Assembly: GCA_903911455.1 (NCBI GenBank)
Contig: CAIWDQ010000504.1
Location: 1-12,654, forward strand
DNA: 12,654 nt
Direction of reading: 5' to 3'
Source: an uncultured bacterium
GTDB taxonomy: Bacteria > Bacteroidota > Bacteroidia > Bacteroidales > JACABE01
The translations under genes were made by a program, and so were the position numbers. Positions within the stretch are counted from its first letter, which is position 1; every line of letters begins with the position of its first letter. The notes under the pieces were generated by a model. It was not told where the DNA came from and did not search any database. It worked only from the letters and a program-made list of their open reading frames with translations. Shown here piece by piece: positions 1 through 7,157 of the stretch.

Positions 1-132
1 AGCTACAAAAGTAATAAATATACACCAAACATGCAACTTTTTTTCATTTTTCTTATATCGAACTCAGGTTATTAGTTCTTATTTAAGTTGTATTAATTTG
101 TTAATAAAAATTTCTATTTGATAAAAAAGTAG

Positions 133-140
133 TAAATTTG
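133..140 (+). promoter_or_regulatory. Putative Bacteroidota -7 promoter element
   Basis: The octamer TAAATTTG matches the Bacteroidota -7 consensus TAnnTTTG exactly. A good -33 TTTG is not at the usual 19-21 nt spacing: TTTG at 117-120 is too close and only TTTC at 111-114 is near the right distance. Transcription would start near 147, giving a leader of about 60 nt before the ATG at 210. This argues against the TTG at 138, which lies inside the element, as a start codon. The match is seen; promoter function is inferred. Confidence 0.45.
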
Positions 141-209
141 CATAAAATCATAAAAGTTTTATTATTGATATACTTTGGTAAGGATTTTGTGGTTATAAAA
201 ATAAATAAC

Positions 210-620
210 ATGAGAAAGTTTATAGTTATAATATTATTCTATATCGCATCAGGATTTACATTTTTTAATATGACTCCTGAGCAAAAGGTTGCTGATATTT
301 CAAAAGGCATTGCAGAAGCAATTAGAAAAGGCAATGTAAATGATTTGTCAAATTACTTTAATTCAACAATCGACTTGACAACACCTGGTAAAGAAGGTTC
401 GTTCAGCAAAGCACAAGCAGCACAAATAGTAAAGGAATTCTTCACAAAATATCCTCCTAAAACATTTGAGGTTAAACATCAGGGCGCATCTTCAGATGGC
501 TCTAACTATACTATTGGAAGTTTGGGAACTCCAAAAGGTAAATTCAGAACTTATTATTTAATTAAAAACGTTTCAGGCAAGTATTACATCCAACAATTGA
601 TGTTTGAAACAGAAAAATAA
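210..620 (+). CDS. DUF4783 family small exported protein
   Basis: Encodes about 136 residues from the ATG at 210. The frame can be extended upstream to a TTG at 138, but that codon sits inside a promoter-like box, and the ATG gives a proper signal peptide: Met-Arg-Lys followed by a hydrophobic stretch (FIVIILFYIASGFTFF). The mature part is a small alpha+beta domain with PEQKVADISKGIAEAIRKGNVNDLSNYF near its start, FSKAQAAQIVKEFFTKYPPK in the middle, and a strand-rich end (YTIGSLGTPKGKFRTYYLIK, YYIQQLMFE). This pattern fits DUF4783, a Bacteroidota family with an NTF2-like look and no established function that I know of. The protein is probably periplasmic. It lies 14 nt upstream of nadC, so the two are likely co-transcribed, an arrangement I recall from other Bacteroidota. 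The family call is by pattern recognition. Confidence 0.8.
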   Translation: MRKFIVIILFYIASGFTFFNMTPEQKVADISKGIAEAIRKGNVNDLSNYFNSTIDLTTPGKEGSFSKAQAAQIVKEFFTKYPPKTFEVKHQGASSDGSNYTIGSLGTPKGKFRTYYLIKNVSGKYYIQQLMFETEK

Positions 621-634
621 TCATTTCAATAATT

Positions 635-1468
635 ATGACATTAGATGATATCATTATAAATGCACTTAATGAAGATTTAGGTGACGGTGACCATACGTCT
701 CTATCCTGCATATCTAAAGATAAAACTGGAAGAGCAAAATTACAGGTTAAAGAAGAAGGTATCCTTGCCGGAATTGATGTTGCTAGAAAAGTATTTAATA
801 AAGTTGATCCTACTATTGTTTTTAATCAATTGATGAATGATGGCGATAAGATAATACCCGGGGATATTGCTTTTACAGTTGAAGGCAATGTAATTTCTTT
901 GCTCTCATCCGAACGTTTAGCTTTAAATTTTATGCAAAGGATGAGTGGTATTGCAACTTCTACTAATAAGATGGTTAAACTATTGGATGGTTTAAATACT
1001 AAACTTCTTGACACCCGCAAAACTACTCCTAACCTAAGAATGTTAGAAAAGATGGCTGTTAAACTAGGTGGAGGAGAAAATCATCGCTTTGGTTTGCATG
1101 ATATGATTATGATTAAAGATAATCATGTTGATTTTGCCGGAGGAATTGTTAATGCGATTACTAATGCAAAAAATTATCTTAAAGAAAAGAATAAAAATCT
1201 TAAAATAGAAATAGAAGTCAGGAACTTTGATGAACTTAATCAGGTATTGAATTATGGTAATGTCAATCGTATTATGCTTGATAATTTTAATACTGATGAT
1301 TTAAGAAAAGCTGTTGAACTAATTGATGGAAGATATGAAACCGAAGCTTCGGGAGGTATAACTACAGAAACGTTGAGAAAATATGCTGAAACCGGAGTTG
1401 ATTATATTTCTGTTGGAGCGCTTACACATCATATTAAAAGTCTTGATTTAAGTTTGAAAGCTTTTTAG
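635..1468 (+). CDS. nadC: Nicotinate-nucleotide pyrophosphorylase (carboxylating), quinolinate phosphoribosyltransferase
   Basis: Converts quinolinate and PRPP to nicotinate mononucleotide, CO2 and pyrophosphate in cytoplasmic de novo NAD synthesis. The 277-residue length is typical. The N-terminal domain opens with the characteristic ALNEDLGDGDHTS. The barrel carries the signature DTRKTTP (126-132), then GGGENHR (145-151) and MIKDNH (159-164), which supply the conserved Arg/Lys/His residues that bind quinolinate and PRPP. An acidic IEIEVRN strand, RIMLDNF and the phosphate-loop segment EASGGI (237-242) follow. No key residue appears to be missing. It follows the DUF4783 gene by 14 nt and precedes the YihY-family gene by 58 nt. 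nadA and nadB are not in the window. Identification is secure. Confidence 0.97.
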   Translation: MTLDDIIINALNEDLGDGDHTSLSCISKDKTGRAKLQVKEEGILAGIDVARKVFNKVDPTIVFNQLMNDGDKIIPGDIAFTVEGNVISLLSSERLALNFMQRMSGIATSTNKMVKLLDGLNTKLLDTRKTTPNLRMLEKMAVKLGGGENHRFGLHDMIMIKDNHVDFAGGIVNAITNAKNYLKEKNKNLKIEIEVRNFDELNQVLNYGNVNRIMLDNFNTDDLRKAVELIDGRYETEASGGITTETLRKYAETGVDYISVGALTHHIKSLDLSLKAF

Positions 1469-1470
1469 AC

Positions 1471-1502
1471 CTCACCCAATCTTTTTCCTAAAAGGAGGGT
1501 GA
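1471..1502 (+). other. Intergenic hairpin between nadC and the YihY-family gene
   Basis: TCACCC (1472-1477) is complementary to GGGTGA (1497-1502), and inside it CTTTT (1481-1485) pairs with AAAAG (1490-1494) around a TCCT loop. The result is a two-part stem with a small internal loop, three nucleotides after the nadC stop codon. There is no following T run, so it is a poor intrinsic terminator. It could be an attenuator, an mRNA-processing site or chance. Structure is read by eye. Confidence 0.35.
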
Positions 1503-1526
1503 ATAAGAAAATGAGAATTCTTTATT

Positions 1527-2453
1527 ATGTTTAAAAAAATCTATCAGAAATTCATTAATTGGAAAGTAATTGCTTTTATAATTCATCTTTCTAAAATAAT
1601 TTCTTTACCGGGATTTGAAGGAATCCCTTTTTATGATGTGTTCGTGTTCTTTATAAAAGGAATGCAGAAAGGATATTTAACACAGAGGGCTGCTGCACTT
1701 TCTTTTAATTTCTTTCTGGCATTATTTCCTGCAGTAATCTTCTTCTTTACATTGATACCATATTTGCCAATCCATAATATTCAACAAACTCTTTATGAAA
1801 TAATACAGACTCTCCTCCCAGAAAATGCATTTGAATCTATAAAAACTACAATTACTGATATTTTAGTCCATAAACGAAATGGATTACTTTCATTAGGCTT
1901 TATACTTGCTTTATATTTTTCTACTAATGGTGTGACTGCAATAATTGATGCTTTCAATCAAACTTTCCATCAGATTGAAACCAGAACATGGTATAGAAAA
2001 AAGGTTATCTCAATATTCTTAGTAATCGTATTAGCAGTCTTATTAATAGTTGCTATACTTTTAATAACTGTAGGCTCATATATGTTGGGTTTCCTGTCCA
2101 GAGAAGGCTTTCTTAAAACGCAATTCAATTATTATCTTCTCGAAACAGGTAGATGGATCGTATTATCATTAATGGTTTTTATAGGTATTTCTTTCCTTTA
2201 CTACTTTGGTCCTTCTAAAATAAAGCATTTCAAGTTTATATCGGCAGGCTCATCTTTAGCTACTATGTTAACTCTATTAACATCTGTAGGGTTCAATGTT
2301 TATGTAACCAACTTCTCAAAGTATAATACGCTTTATGGTTCAATTGGAACATTAATTATCGTTCTTCTTTGGATTTACTTTAACTCTATTATTTTATTAA
2401 TAGGTTTTGAGTTGAATGCTAGTATTCATAATGCAAAAAAGAATAAAATATAG
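1527..2453 (+). CDS. YihY/BrkB family inner-membrane protein
   Basis: A 308-residue polytopic membrane protein of the YihY/virulence factor BrkB family (once misnamed ribonuclease BN); its biochemical role is not established. The family hallmark is clear: a short amphipathic N-terminus, then TQRAAALSFNFFLALFPAV (52-70), where the RAAALSF...FP pattern starts the first membrane segment. Further membrane segments lie near residues 117-140 (with the polar STNGVTAIIDAFNQ stretch), 160-190, 210-229, 235-258 and 268-299, giving about six helices. The end, YGSIGTLIIVLLWIYFNSIILLIGFELNA, is also typical. The ATG follows nadC by 58 nt. The stop TAG is immediately followed by the ATG of the flippase-like gene, which suggests translational coupling and a shared envelope context. 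Confidence 0.9.
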   Translation: MFKKIYQKFINWKVIAFIIHLSKIISLPGFEGIPFYDVFVFFIKGMQKGYLTQRAAALSFNFFLALFPAVIFFFTLIPYLPIHNIQQTLYEIIQTLLPENAFESIKTTITDILVHKRNGLLSLGFILALYFSTNGVTAIIDAFNQTFHQIETRTWYRKKVISIFLVIVLAVLLIVAILLITVGSYMLGFLSREGFLKTQFNYYLLETGRWIVLSLMVFIGISFLYYFGPSKIKHFKFISAGSSLATMLTLLTSVGFNVYVTNFSKYNTLYGSIGTLIIVLLWIYFNSIILLIGFELNASIHNAKKNKI

Positions 2454-4016
2454 ATGGGAATAAAATTATTTAAGATAGAATCATATCAAAAGGGGATTGC
2501 AGTCTCTACCTTCTTAAATATCATTGCAAAAGTTATTCTTTTCCTCAACAGTATTATTATTGCCTATTATTTCGGAACACAACTAAAGACAGATATTTAC
2601 TTTTATTTCATAACCACAGTCGGGCTATTTGCAGGCTTAATTTCAGGACTAAATATAACTGTTATAATCCCCGAATCAATGCGCTTGAAAGAACAAGTAA
2701 GTGTAAAAAGCTCCATGCAATTCATTACATTCTTTCTTTACATTTATGCTTTGATTTGTTTGGTAGTAACATTTATTGTAGTACTAAAACCTATCTTTAT
2801 TTTCGGATTAATATCAAAATTCACAAATACAGCATTGCAACAACATTTGGCAATAATACTAATGGTTTTGCCATTGTTTACTTTAATCATAATCACAACA
2901 TATTTAACCGATGTATTGGCATCTTATAAATACTTTTCAATGCCAATGATTGCATCTATTATAAATAGTGTATTCGCTGTTTCATTTATTATTATTTTTC
3001 ATAATGTATTAGATATAAAAAGTGTATTGTTAGGATTAATCACAGCTTATCTCATTAACATAATAATCTTACTTACCTTAATGAAGAAACAATTACACTG
3101 GAGCTTCAGATATAAAAGAGTTAAGATTTCACAAAAGATACAAGGTGGTTTAATTTATTCACAAGCCGGCTCCTTAGCTGCTTTCTTTTGTAATATGGCT
3201 CCAGTTTATGTATTGAGTTCTTTTTGGACAGGTGTTGTAACATCATTAAGTTATGGACAAAGGATAGCATATTTACCCAACGAAGTTATTTCAAATCAGT
3301 TTGGCTCGGTTACAGGTATAAGATTTAACGAATTAATAGCTCAAAAAGATTACAAAAGATTAAATATGGTTTTCGTTACTTCCTGTAAGTTCTTATTATA
3401 TATTGTTGTTCCGATAAGTGCTTTAGCTTATATATTTTCTACAGATGTCATTTCAATCTTATTTCAAAGAGGTAAGTTTAATGCTGCTTCAGTAAAGGAT
3501 GCTGCTTTGTTCTTAAAGTATTTAGTACTCTTACTCCCTTTCTTCGCAATCAGTAATCTAATCTCACGGCTTTATATTGCTGCTCAGTATTTAAAATACT
3601 CATTCTGGATACAAATCATATCAAGCATTATATTAATAGTTTTAATCTGGATTGGTTTCAGAGCTTTCGGAGCTATTGGTTTTACTTATGCACTGATAAT
3701 TCAATATGCACTAAGTACATTCTTAACTTACTTTGTATTCAAAAAGCTATTCAATTATATAAGGTATTCAAAAGTACTTTCATACCTTATACTAATAGTT
3801 GGGATTAATATATTGATGGGTTTATTAATTTTCTGGATACAAACTTATATTAAAAATCCTTTACTAAAAGTATCAATTAGCACAACAATTTATGTGTCGT
3901 TATATTTAATCTTAAACCTGATATTCAACATAAACGAACAAGTGAATTATTATCTTAAGATAGTTTTACAAAAGATTAATAAAAATCATTACCTTAAAAT
4001 GAAAACGAATTCGTAA
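2454..4016 (+). CDS. MurJ/MVF-like polytopic flippase (MOP superfamily)
   Basis: A 520-residue protein with about 12-14 predicted membrane helices. The order of motifs resembles the MurJ/MviN (MVF) family: an N-terminal helix pair with YFGTQLKTDIYFYF, a middle segment SYGQRIAYLPNEVISNQFGSVTG corresponding to the MurJ 'ADRL..LP' helix, and FQRGKF (337-342) corresponding to the family FERGxF loop, followed by a long hydrophobic C-terminal half. MVF proteins flip lipid-linked saccharides, with lipid II as the classic MurJ substrate. This one is divergent from canonical MurJ, lacking an obvious match to its N-terminal Arg-rich helix, so it may instead move another polyprenyl-linked glycan. It starts directly after the YihY-family stop codon with no spacer. 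The downstream sugar cassette makes a surface-glycan role plausible, but the substrate is inference. Confidence 0.75.
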   Translation: MGIKLFKIESYQKGIAVSTFLNIIAKVILFLNSIIIAYYFGTQLKTDIYFYFITTVGLFAGLISGLNITVIIPESMRLKEQVSVKSSMQFITFFLYIYALICLVVTFIVVLKPIFIFGLISKFTNTALQQHLAIILMVLPLFTLIIITTYLTDVLASYKYFSMPMIASIINSVFAVSFIIIFHNVLDIKSVLLGLITAYLINIIILLTLMKKQLHWSFRYKRVKISQKIQGGLIYSQAGSLAAFFCNMAPVYVLSSFWTGVVTSLSYGQRIAYLPNEVISNQFGSVTGIRFNELIAQKDYKRLNMVFVTSCKFLLYIVVPISALAYIFSTDVISILFQRGKFNAASVKDAALFLKYLVLLLPFFAISNLISRLYIAAQYLKYSFWIQIISSIILIVLIWIGFRAFGAIGFTYALIIQYALSTFLTYFVFKKLFNYIRYSKVLSYLILIVGINILMGLLIFWIQTYIKNPLLKVSISTTIYVSLYLILNLIFNINEQVNYYLKIVLQKINKNHYLKMKTNS

Positions 4017-4021
4017 TTTTG
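4014..4021 (+). promoter_or_regulatory. Putative Bacteroidota -7 promoter element for the sugar cassette
   Basis: TAATTTTG matches TAnnTTTG exactly. Its first three bases are the TAA stop of the flippase-like gene. It would start transcription near 4028, about 22 nt before the ATG at 4050. No clear -33 TTTG is visible at the expected distance. It suggests that the four-enzyme cassette can be transcribed separately from the upstream run. Function is inferred. Confidence 0.4.
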
Positions 4022-4049
4022 CAAGCTTATATAATAAATAATTAATTAG

Positions 4050-5033
4050 ATGGAAATCAAAAATTCAAAAATATTGGTGATAGGTGGTGCTGGTTTTATT
4101 GGCAGCCACTTAGTAAGTGAATTATTGAAAGAAGACGTAAAAGAAGTCATTATTTACGACAACTTTACACGTGGAAAATATACAAATATAGAAGATTCAT
4201 TAAAAGATCCAAGATGTTCAGTTTATCCTTTTGGTGGTGATATCAGAGATCTTGATATTCTTAATCAGGCAATGGAAGGTGTTGATTATGTTTTCCATTT
4301 AGCTGCTATGTGGTTATTACATTGTAAAGATTTTCCTCGCACTGCTTTTAAAGTTAATATTGAAGGTACCTTTAATGTTTTTGAAGCTTGTGTTAAAAAC
4401 AAAATAAAGAAGCTTATTTATTCTTCTTCTGCTTCTGTTTATGGTGATGCAGTTGAAGTACCGATGACTGAAGAACATCCTTTTAACAATCGTAATTTTT
4501 ATGGTGCTACTAAAATAGCCGGCGAAGCTATGGCAACTGCTATTAACGATCGTTACGAACTTCCAATTATTGGTTTAAGATATATGAATGTTTATGGTTC
4601 AGGGCAAGACCAACATGCTGCTTATACAGGTGTTGTTCCTATCATGTTAAATAAAATTGAAGAGAAAGTAGCTCCTGTTATTAATGGTGATGGTAGTCAG
4701 GCTTACGATTTTATTTATGTTGAAGATGTTGCAAGATGTAATATTGCTGCTTTAAAAAGCGATGTTAATATTGGTTTCTATAATGTAGGTACCGAAGTTC
4801 AGACTTCAATTAAAGAACTTTGTGATACTATTCTTAAGTTAAAGAAATCTAATCTTGAAGTTATTTATAAACCTTATTCTGCTGATGATGCACGTCAGTT
4901 TGTTCAAAACAGAATAGGTTCTCGTCAGAAAGCAGAAACTGAATTAGGTTTTAAATATATTTATTCTTTAGAAGAAGGTTTGCAAAAACTAATTGACTGG
5001 AGACTAAAAACAGGTGTTGATAAAAACGTATAA
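4050..5033 (+). CDS. Extended-SDR NAD-dependent nucleotide-sugar epimerase/dehydratase
   Basis: A 327-residue cytoplasmic enzyme of the extended short-chain dehydrogenase family, which epimerises, dehydrates or reduces nucleotide-activated sugars through a bound NAD(P). Visible motifs are the Rossmann loop GGAGFIG (12-18), IYDNFTRG after the second strand (an acidic residue that favours NAD), FHLAA, SSSASVYG (125-132) supplying the catalytic Ser, and Y151-GAT-K155, the catalytic YxxxK pair. The later RYMNVYGSGQ and the substrate-domain segment NGDGSQAYDFIYVEDVA are typical of GalE-like and UDP-uronate epimerase-like members. Length is normal and the active site complete. The exact reaction cannot be read. 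It is the first gene after a putative promoter and lies 18 nt before the methyltransferase; neighbours suggest it shapes the sugar that is later aminated. Confidence 0.88.
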   Translation: MEIKNSKILVIGGAGFIGSHLVSELLKEDVKEVIIYDNFTRGKYTNIEDSLKDPRCSVYPFGGDIRDLDILNQAMEGVDYVFHLAAMWLLHCKDFPRTAFKVNIEGTFNVFEACVKNKIKKLIYSSSASVYGDAVEVPMTEEHPFNNRNFYGATKIAGEAMATAINDRYELPIIGLRYMNVYGSGQDQHAAYTGVVPIMLNKIEEKVAPVINGDGSQAYDFIYVEDVARCNIAALKSDVNIGFYNVGTEVQTSIKELCDTILKLKKSNLEVIYKPYSADDARQFVQNRIGSRQKAETELGFKYIYSLEEGLQKLIDWRLKTGVDKNV

Positions 5034-5051
5034 TCATCAATATAATACTGA

Positions 5052-5996
5052 ATGAAAAGTTTTTTATATAAAGTCTATAATAAGATCAGTAGCTATGATA
5101 CATTCAATAAAAAAAGGAATGTAAATAGCTTATATCATATCTTATATAATTTAGTTCACGATTTAGACAACTCTTTGGATATTTCATCCAAACAAACTCA
5201 ATCTGCTTTCTCTAAGCAATGGGAAACCTACAAAGATGGTAAAGGTATTTTATCTGACGAATGGTTCAAAGCTAATGTTTGCAATATTCTTACTGAAGAA
5301 GAAATTCAGATTAACCCTGAATGGTTCAAAGGGAAAGAAGTTTTAGATGGTGGTTGCGGCAATGGAAGATGGGCTTATGGAATGGCTAAATTAGGTGCTA
5401 ATGTTACTTGCGTTGATATAAACGAAAGTGCTTTGTGTGAAACTGAATTAGCTTTAAAAGACTTTGATGTAAACAAAACTTTTATTCAATCTCCTTTAGA
5501 AAACTTATCACAGAACTTAGGAGGTAAGAAGTTTGATATGGTTTTTTCATGGGGCGTTGTTCATCATTGCACCAGCTTTAATACTTCATTACGTGAGTTA
5601 ACCAAGCATCTAAAAGATGATGGTATTCTTTATCTTTATCTATATGGCAGGGAAAGTTTGCCTATGGAAAAGGATATTCAACTGTTTAAAAAGAGAGTTT
5701 ATTATAATTCTTTAGATGAAATAGGCAAGTATAAATTCCTTTACAAACAAGCACTTGGTAATCCTGCTAACTTACATATAATGCACGATATTTATGCTCC
5801 TCTTTTAAATAGAAGACTTGAATTTGATTATATGGATAGCTTCTTAAAGAAAGAAGGTTTTATTGATGTTGTAAGAACATTAGACCATCCTGAACTTTTT
5901 ATCAGAGCTATAAAGAGCAATAAAGAAGATTATTATAAGAATTGGTTCTTACCTAAGAAACAAAAGCCTTTCTGGTTCGAAAGGTATACCGTTTAA
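5052..5996 (+). CDS. Class I SAM-dependent methyltransferase
   Basis: A 314-residue soluble protein. Residues 1-93 form an N-terminal extension with FSKQWETYKDG and EWFKANVCNILTEEEI, a leader often seen on sugar or natural-product methyltransferases. The SAM fold starts at VLDGGCGNGRW (97-107), motif I, with the glycine loop. VDIN at 121-124 supplies the acidic residue expected to hold the ribose of SAM. FDMVFSWGVVHHC matches motif IV/post-motif and is followed by LKDDGILYLYLYG, the motif VI strand. The C-terminal 120 residues form a lid rich in aromatic and charged residues. The methyl acceptor is not identifiable; from the neighbours an O- or N-methylation of a sugar is possible. It is separated by 18 nt from the epimerase and 51 nt from the aminotransferase, all on one strand. 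Confidence 0.85.
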   Translation: MKSFLYKVYNKISSYDTFNKKRNVNSLYHILYNLVHDLDNSLDISSKQTQSAFSKQWETYKDGKGILSDEWFKANVCNILTEEEIQINPEWFKGKEVLDGGCGNGRWAYGMAKLGANVTCVDINESALCETELALKDFDVNKTFIQSPLENLSQNLGGKKFDMVFSWGVVHHCTSFNTSLRELTKHLKDDGILYLYLYGRESLPMEKDIQLFKKRVYYNSLDEIGKYKFLYKQALGNPANLHIMHDIYAPLLNRRLEFDYMDSFLKKEGFIDVVRTLDHPELFIRAIKSNKEDYYKNWFLPKKQKPFWFERYTV

Positions 5997-6047
5997 TAAT
6001 CTATCACAAATAACATTGATTATTCTTAATTAAATTAAAAGAAGATA

Positions 6048-7145
6048 ATGAAAATTCCATTAATTAAACCATACATTACTCAGGAAGTTAAAGATAAAGT
6101 TCTAGAAGTTCTTGATAGCGGTATGCTCACCGAAGGAAGCGTTACTCATGAACTAGAACATGCTTTCAAAGAATATACAGGAGCTGAGTATGCTATTGCA
6201 GTTACTTCTTGCACTACCGGTTTGGAAATTGCTTTACGTGCTATCGGCATCAAGCCTGGTGATGAGGTTATTGTTCCAGATTATACTTATCCTGCAACTG
6301 CAAGTGTCGTTGCTATTTTAGGTGCGGTTCCAGTTATAGTTGATGTTGATAAATCAACTATGCTGATTGATTTTGATAAACTTGAGAAAGCTATTACTAA
6401 TAAAACCAAAGCCATTATTCCTGTTTCTATCTTTGGTAATCCTTTAGATTATACCAAACTTAATGAGATTAAATCTAAATATAATCTAATTATCATTGAG
6501 GATTCTGCTTGTTCTATCGGCTCTTCTTTTAATGGTGTTAAAACAGGTAATCTTGCTGATATTTCTGTGTTTAGTTTGCATCCACGTAAGTTTATCACAA
6601 CCGGGGAAGGCGGTATGATTACTACTAACAATGTTGCTTGGGCAGAATGGATGAATTCATATAAACATTTTGGGATTGGTAAAGCTGTTGATCGTTTGGA
6701 AACTACTTTTGAAATCATTGGTACTAATTATAAGTTAAGTAATGTTCAGGCTGCTATCGGTTTGGTTCAGATGAAATATATTGACAAACTTCTTAACAAA
6801 CGTATTGAACTTTCTAATAATTATATCTCTCTTTTAAAAGATAATCCTAAGGTAAGCATTCCTGTAACTACTGCTACCGGAGTTCACTCCCGTCAGTCGT
6901 TTTGTATTTATGTTGACAATAGAGATGATATTATTAAGAAGATGCGTGCTATTGAAATTGAAGTTCAGATCGGCACTTATTCTTTGCATATCCAACCTGC
7001 TTATAATGCTGAAGCATGTGTTCATGCAGGCTCAATGGAAGGTAGTTTGTATGCTTTTAATCATTGTTTGACTTTACCTTTGTATGATGATTTAACTTTT
7101 GAACTACAGAAGAGAGTTGTTGATGAGCTTTTCAAAATCCTTTAA
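6048..7145 (+). CDS. DegT/DnrJ/EryC1/StrS family PLP-dependent sugar aminotransferase
   Basis: A 365-residue enzyme of the family that transfers an amino group, usually from glutamate or glutamine, to a keto group on a nucleotide-linked sugar. The start KIPLIKPYIT and VLDSGMLTEGSVTHELEHAFKEYTGA is the standard N-terminus. Cofactor and catalytic motifs are visible: SCTTGLEIALRAIGIKPGDEVIVPDYTYPAT for phosphate and ring contacts, EDSACSIGSSFNG with D152 expected at the pyridine nitrogen, and FSLHPRKFITTGEGG with K181 as the Schiff-base lysine. The later NYKLSNVQAAIGLVQM and the C-terminal ...NHCLTLPLYDDLT also fit. The catalytic lysine argues for an aminotransferase rather than a dehydratase-type relative. 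It sits 12 nt before the amidotransferase gene. The likely substrate is a keto sugar made by an SDR enzyme, but this is inferred. Confidence 0.93.
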   Translation: MKIPLIKPYITQEVKDKVLEVLDSGMLTEGSVTHELEHAFKEYTGAEYAIAVTSCTTGLEIALRAIGIKPGDEVIVPDYTYPATASVVAILGAVPVIVDVDKSTMLIDFDKLEKAITNKTKAIIPVSIFGNPLDYTKLNEIKSKYNLIIIEDSACSIGSSFNGVKTGNLADISVFSLHPRKFITTGEGGMITTNNVAWAEWMNSYKHFGIGKAVDRLETTFEIIGTNYKLSNVQAAIGLVQMKYIDKLLNKRIELSNNYISLLKDNPKVSIPVTTATGVHSRQSFCIYVDNRDDIIKKMRAIEIEVQIGTYSLHIQPAYNAEACVHAGSMEGSLYAFNHCLTLPLYDDLTFELQKRVVDELFKIL

Positions 7146-7157
7146 TCCTGTTTAATT

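Noticed and set aside
3..47. Minus-strand start ATG at 45-47 encoding a signal-peptide-like MKKSCMFGVYLLLL
   Set aside because: The frame hits a TAG at 3-5 after only 14 codons. It resembles the start of a divergent secreted protein but cannot be supported within the window.
138..209. TTG start at 138 adding 24 residues to the DUF4783 protein
   Set aside because: The TTG lies inside a TAnnTTTG promoter element, and the ATG at 210 gives a standard signal peptide directly.
826..1020. Minus-strand ORF inside nadC
   Set aside because: It is antisense to a well-conserved gene, with no family-like sequence and no promoter.
6449..7025. Two minus-strand ORFs inside the aminotransferase gene
   Set aside because: Both are antisense shadows of an intact, motif-complete aminotransferase.
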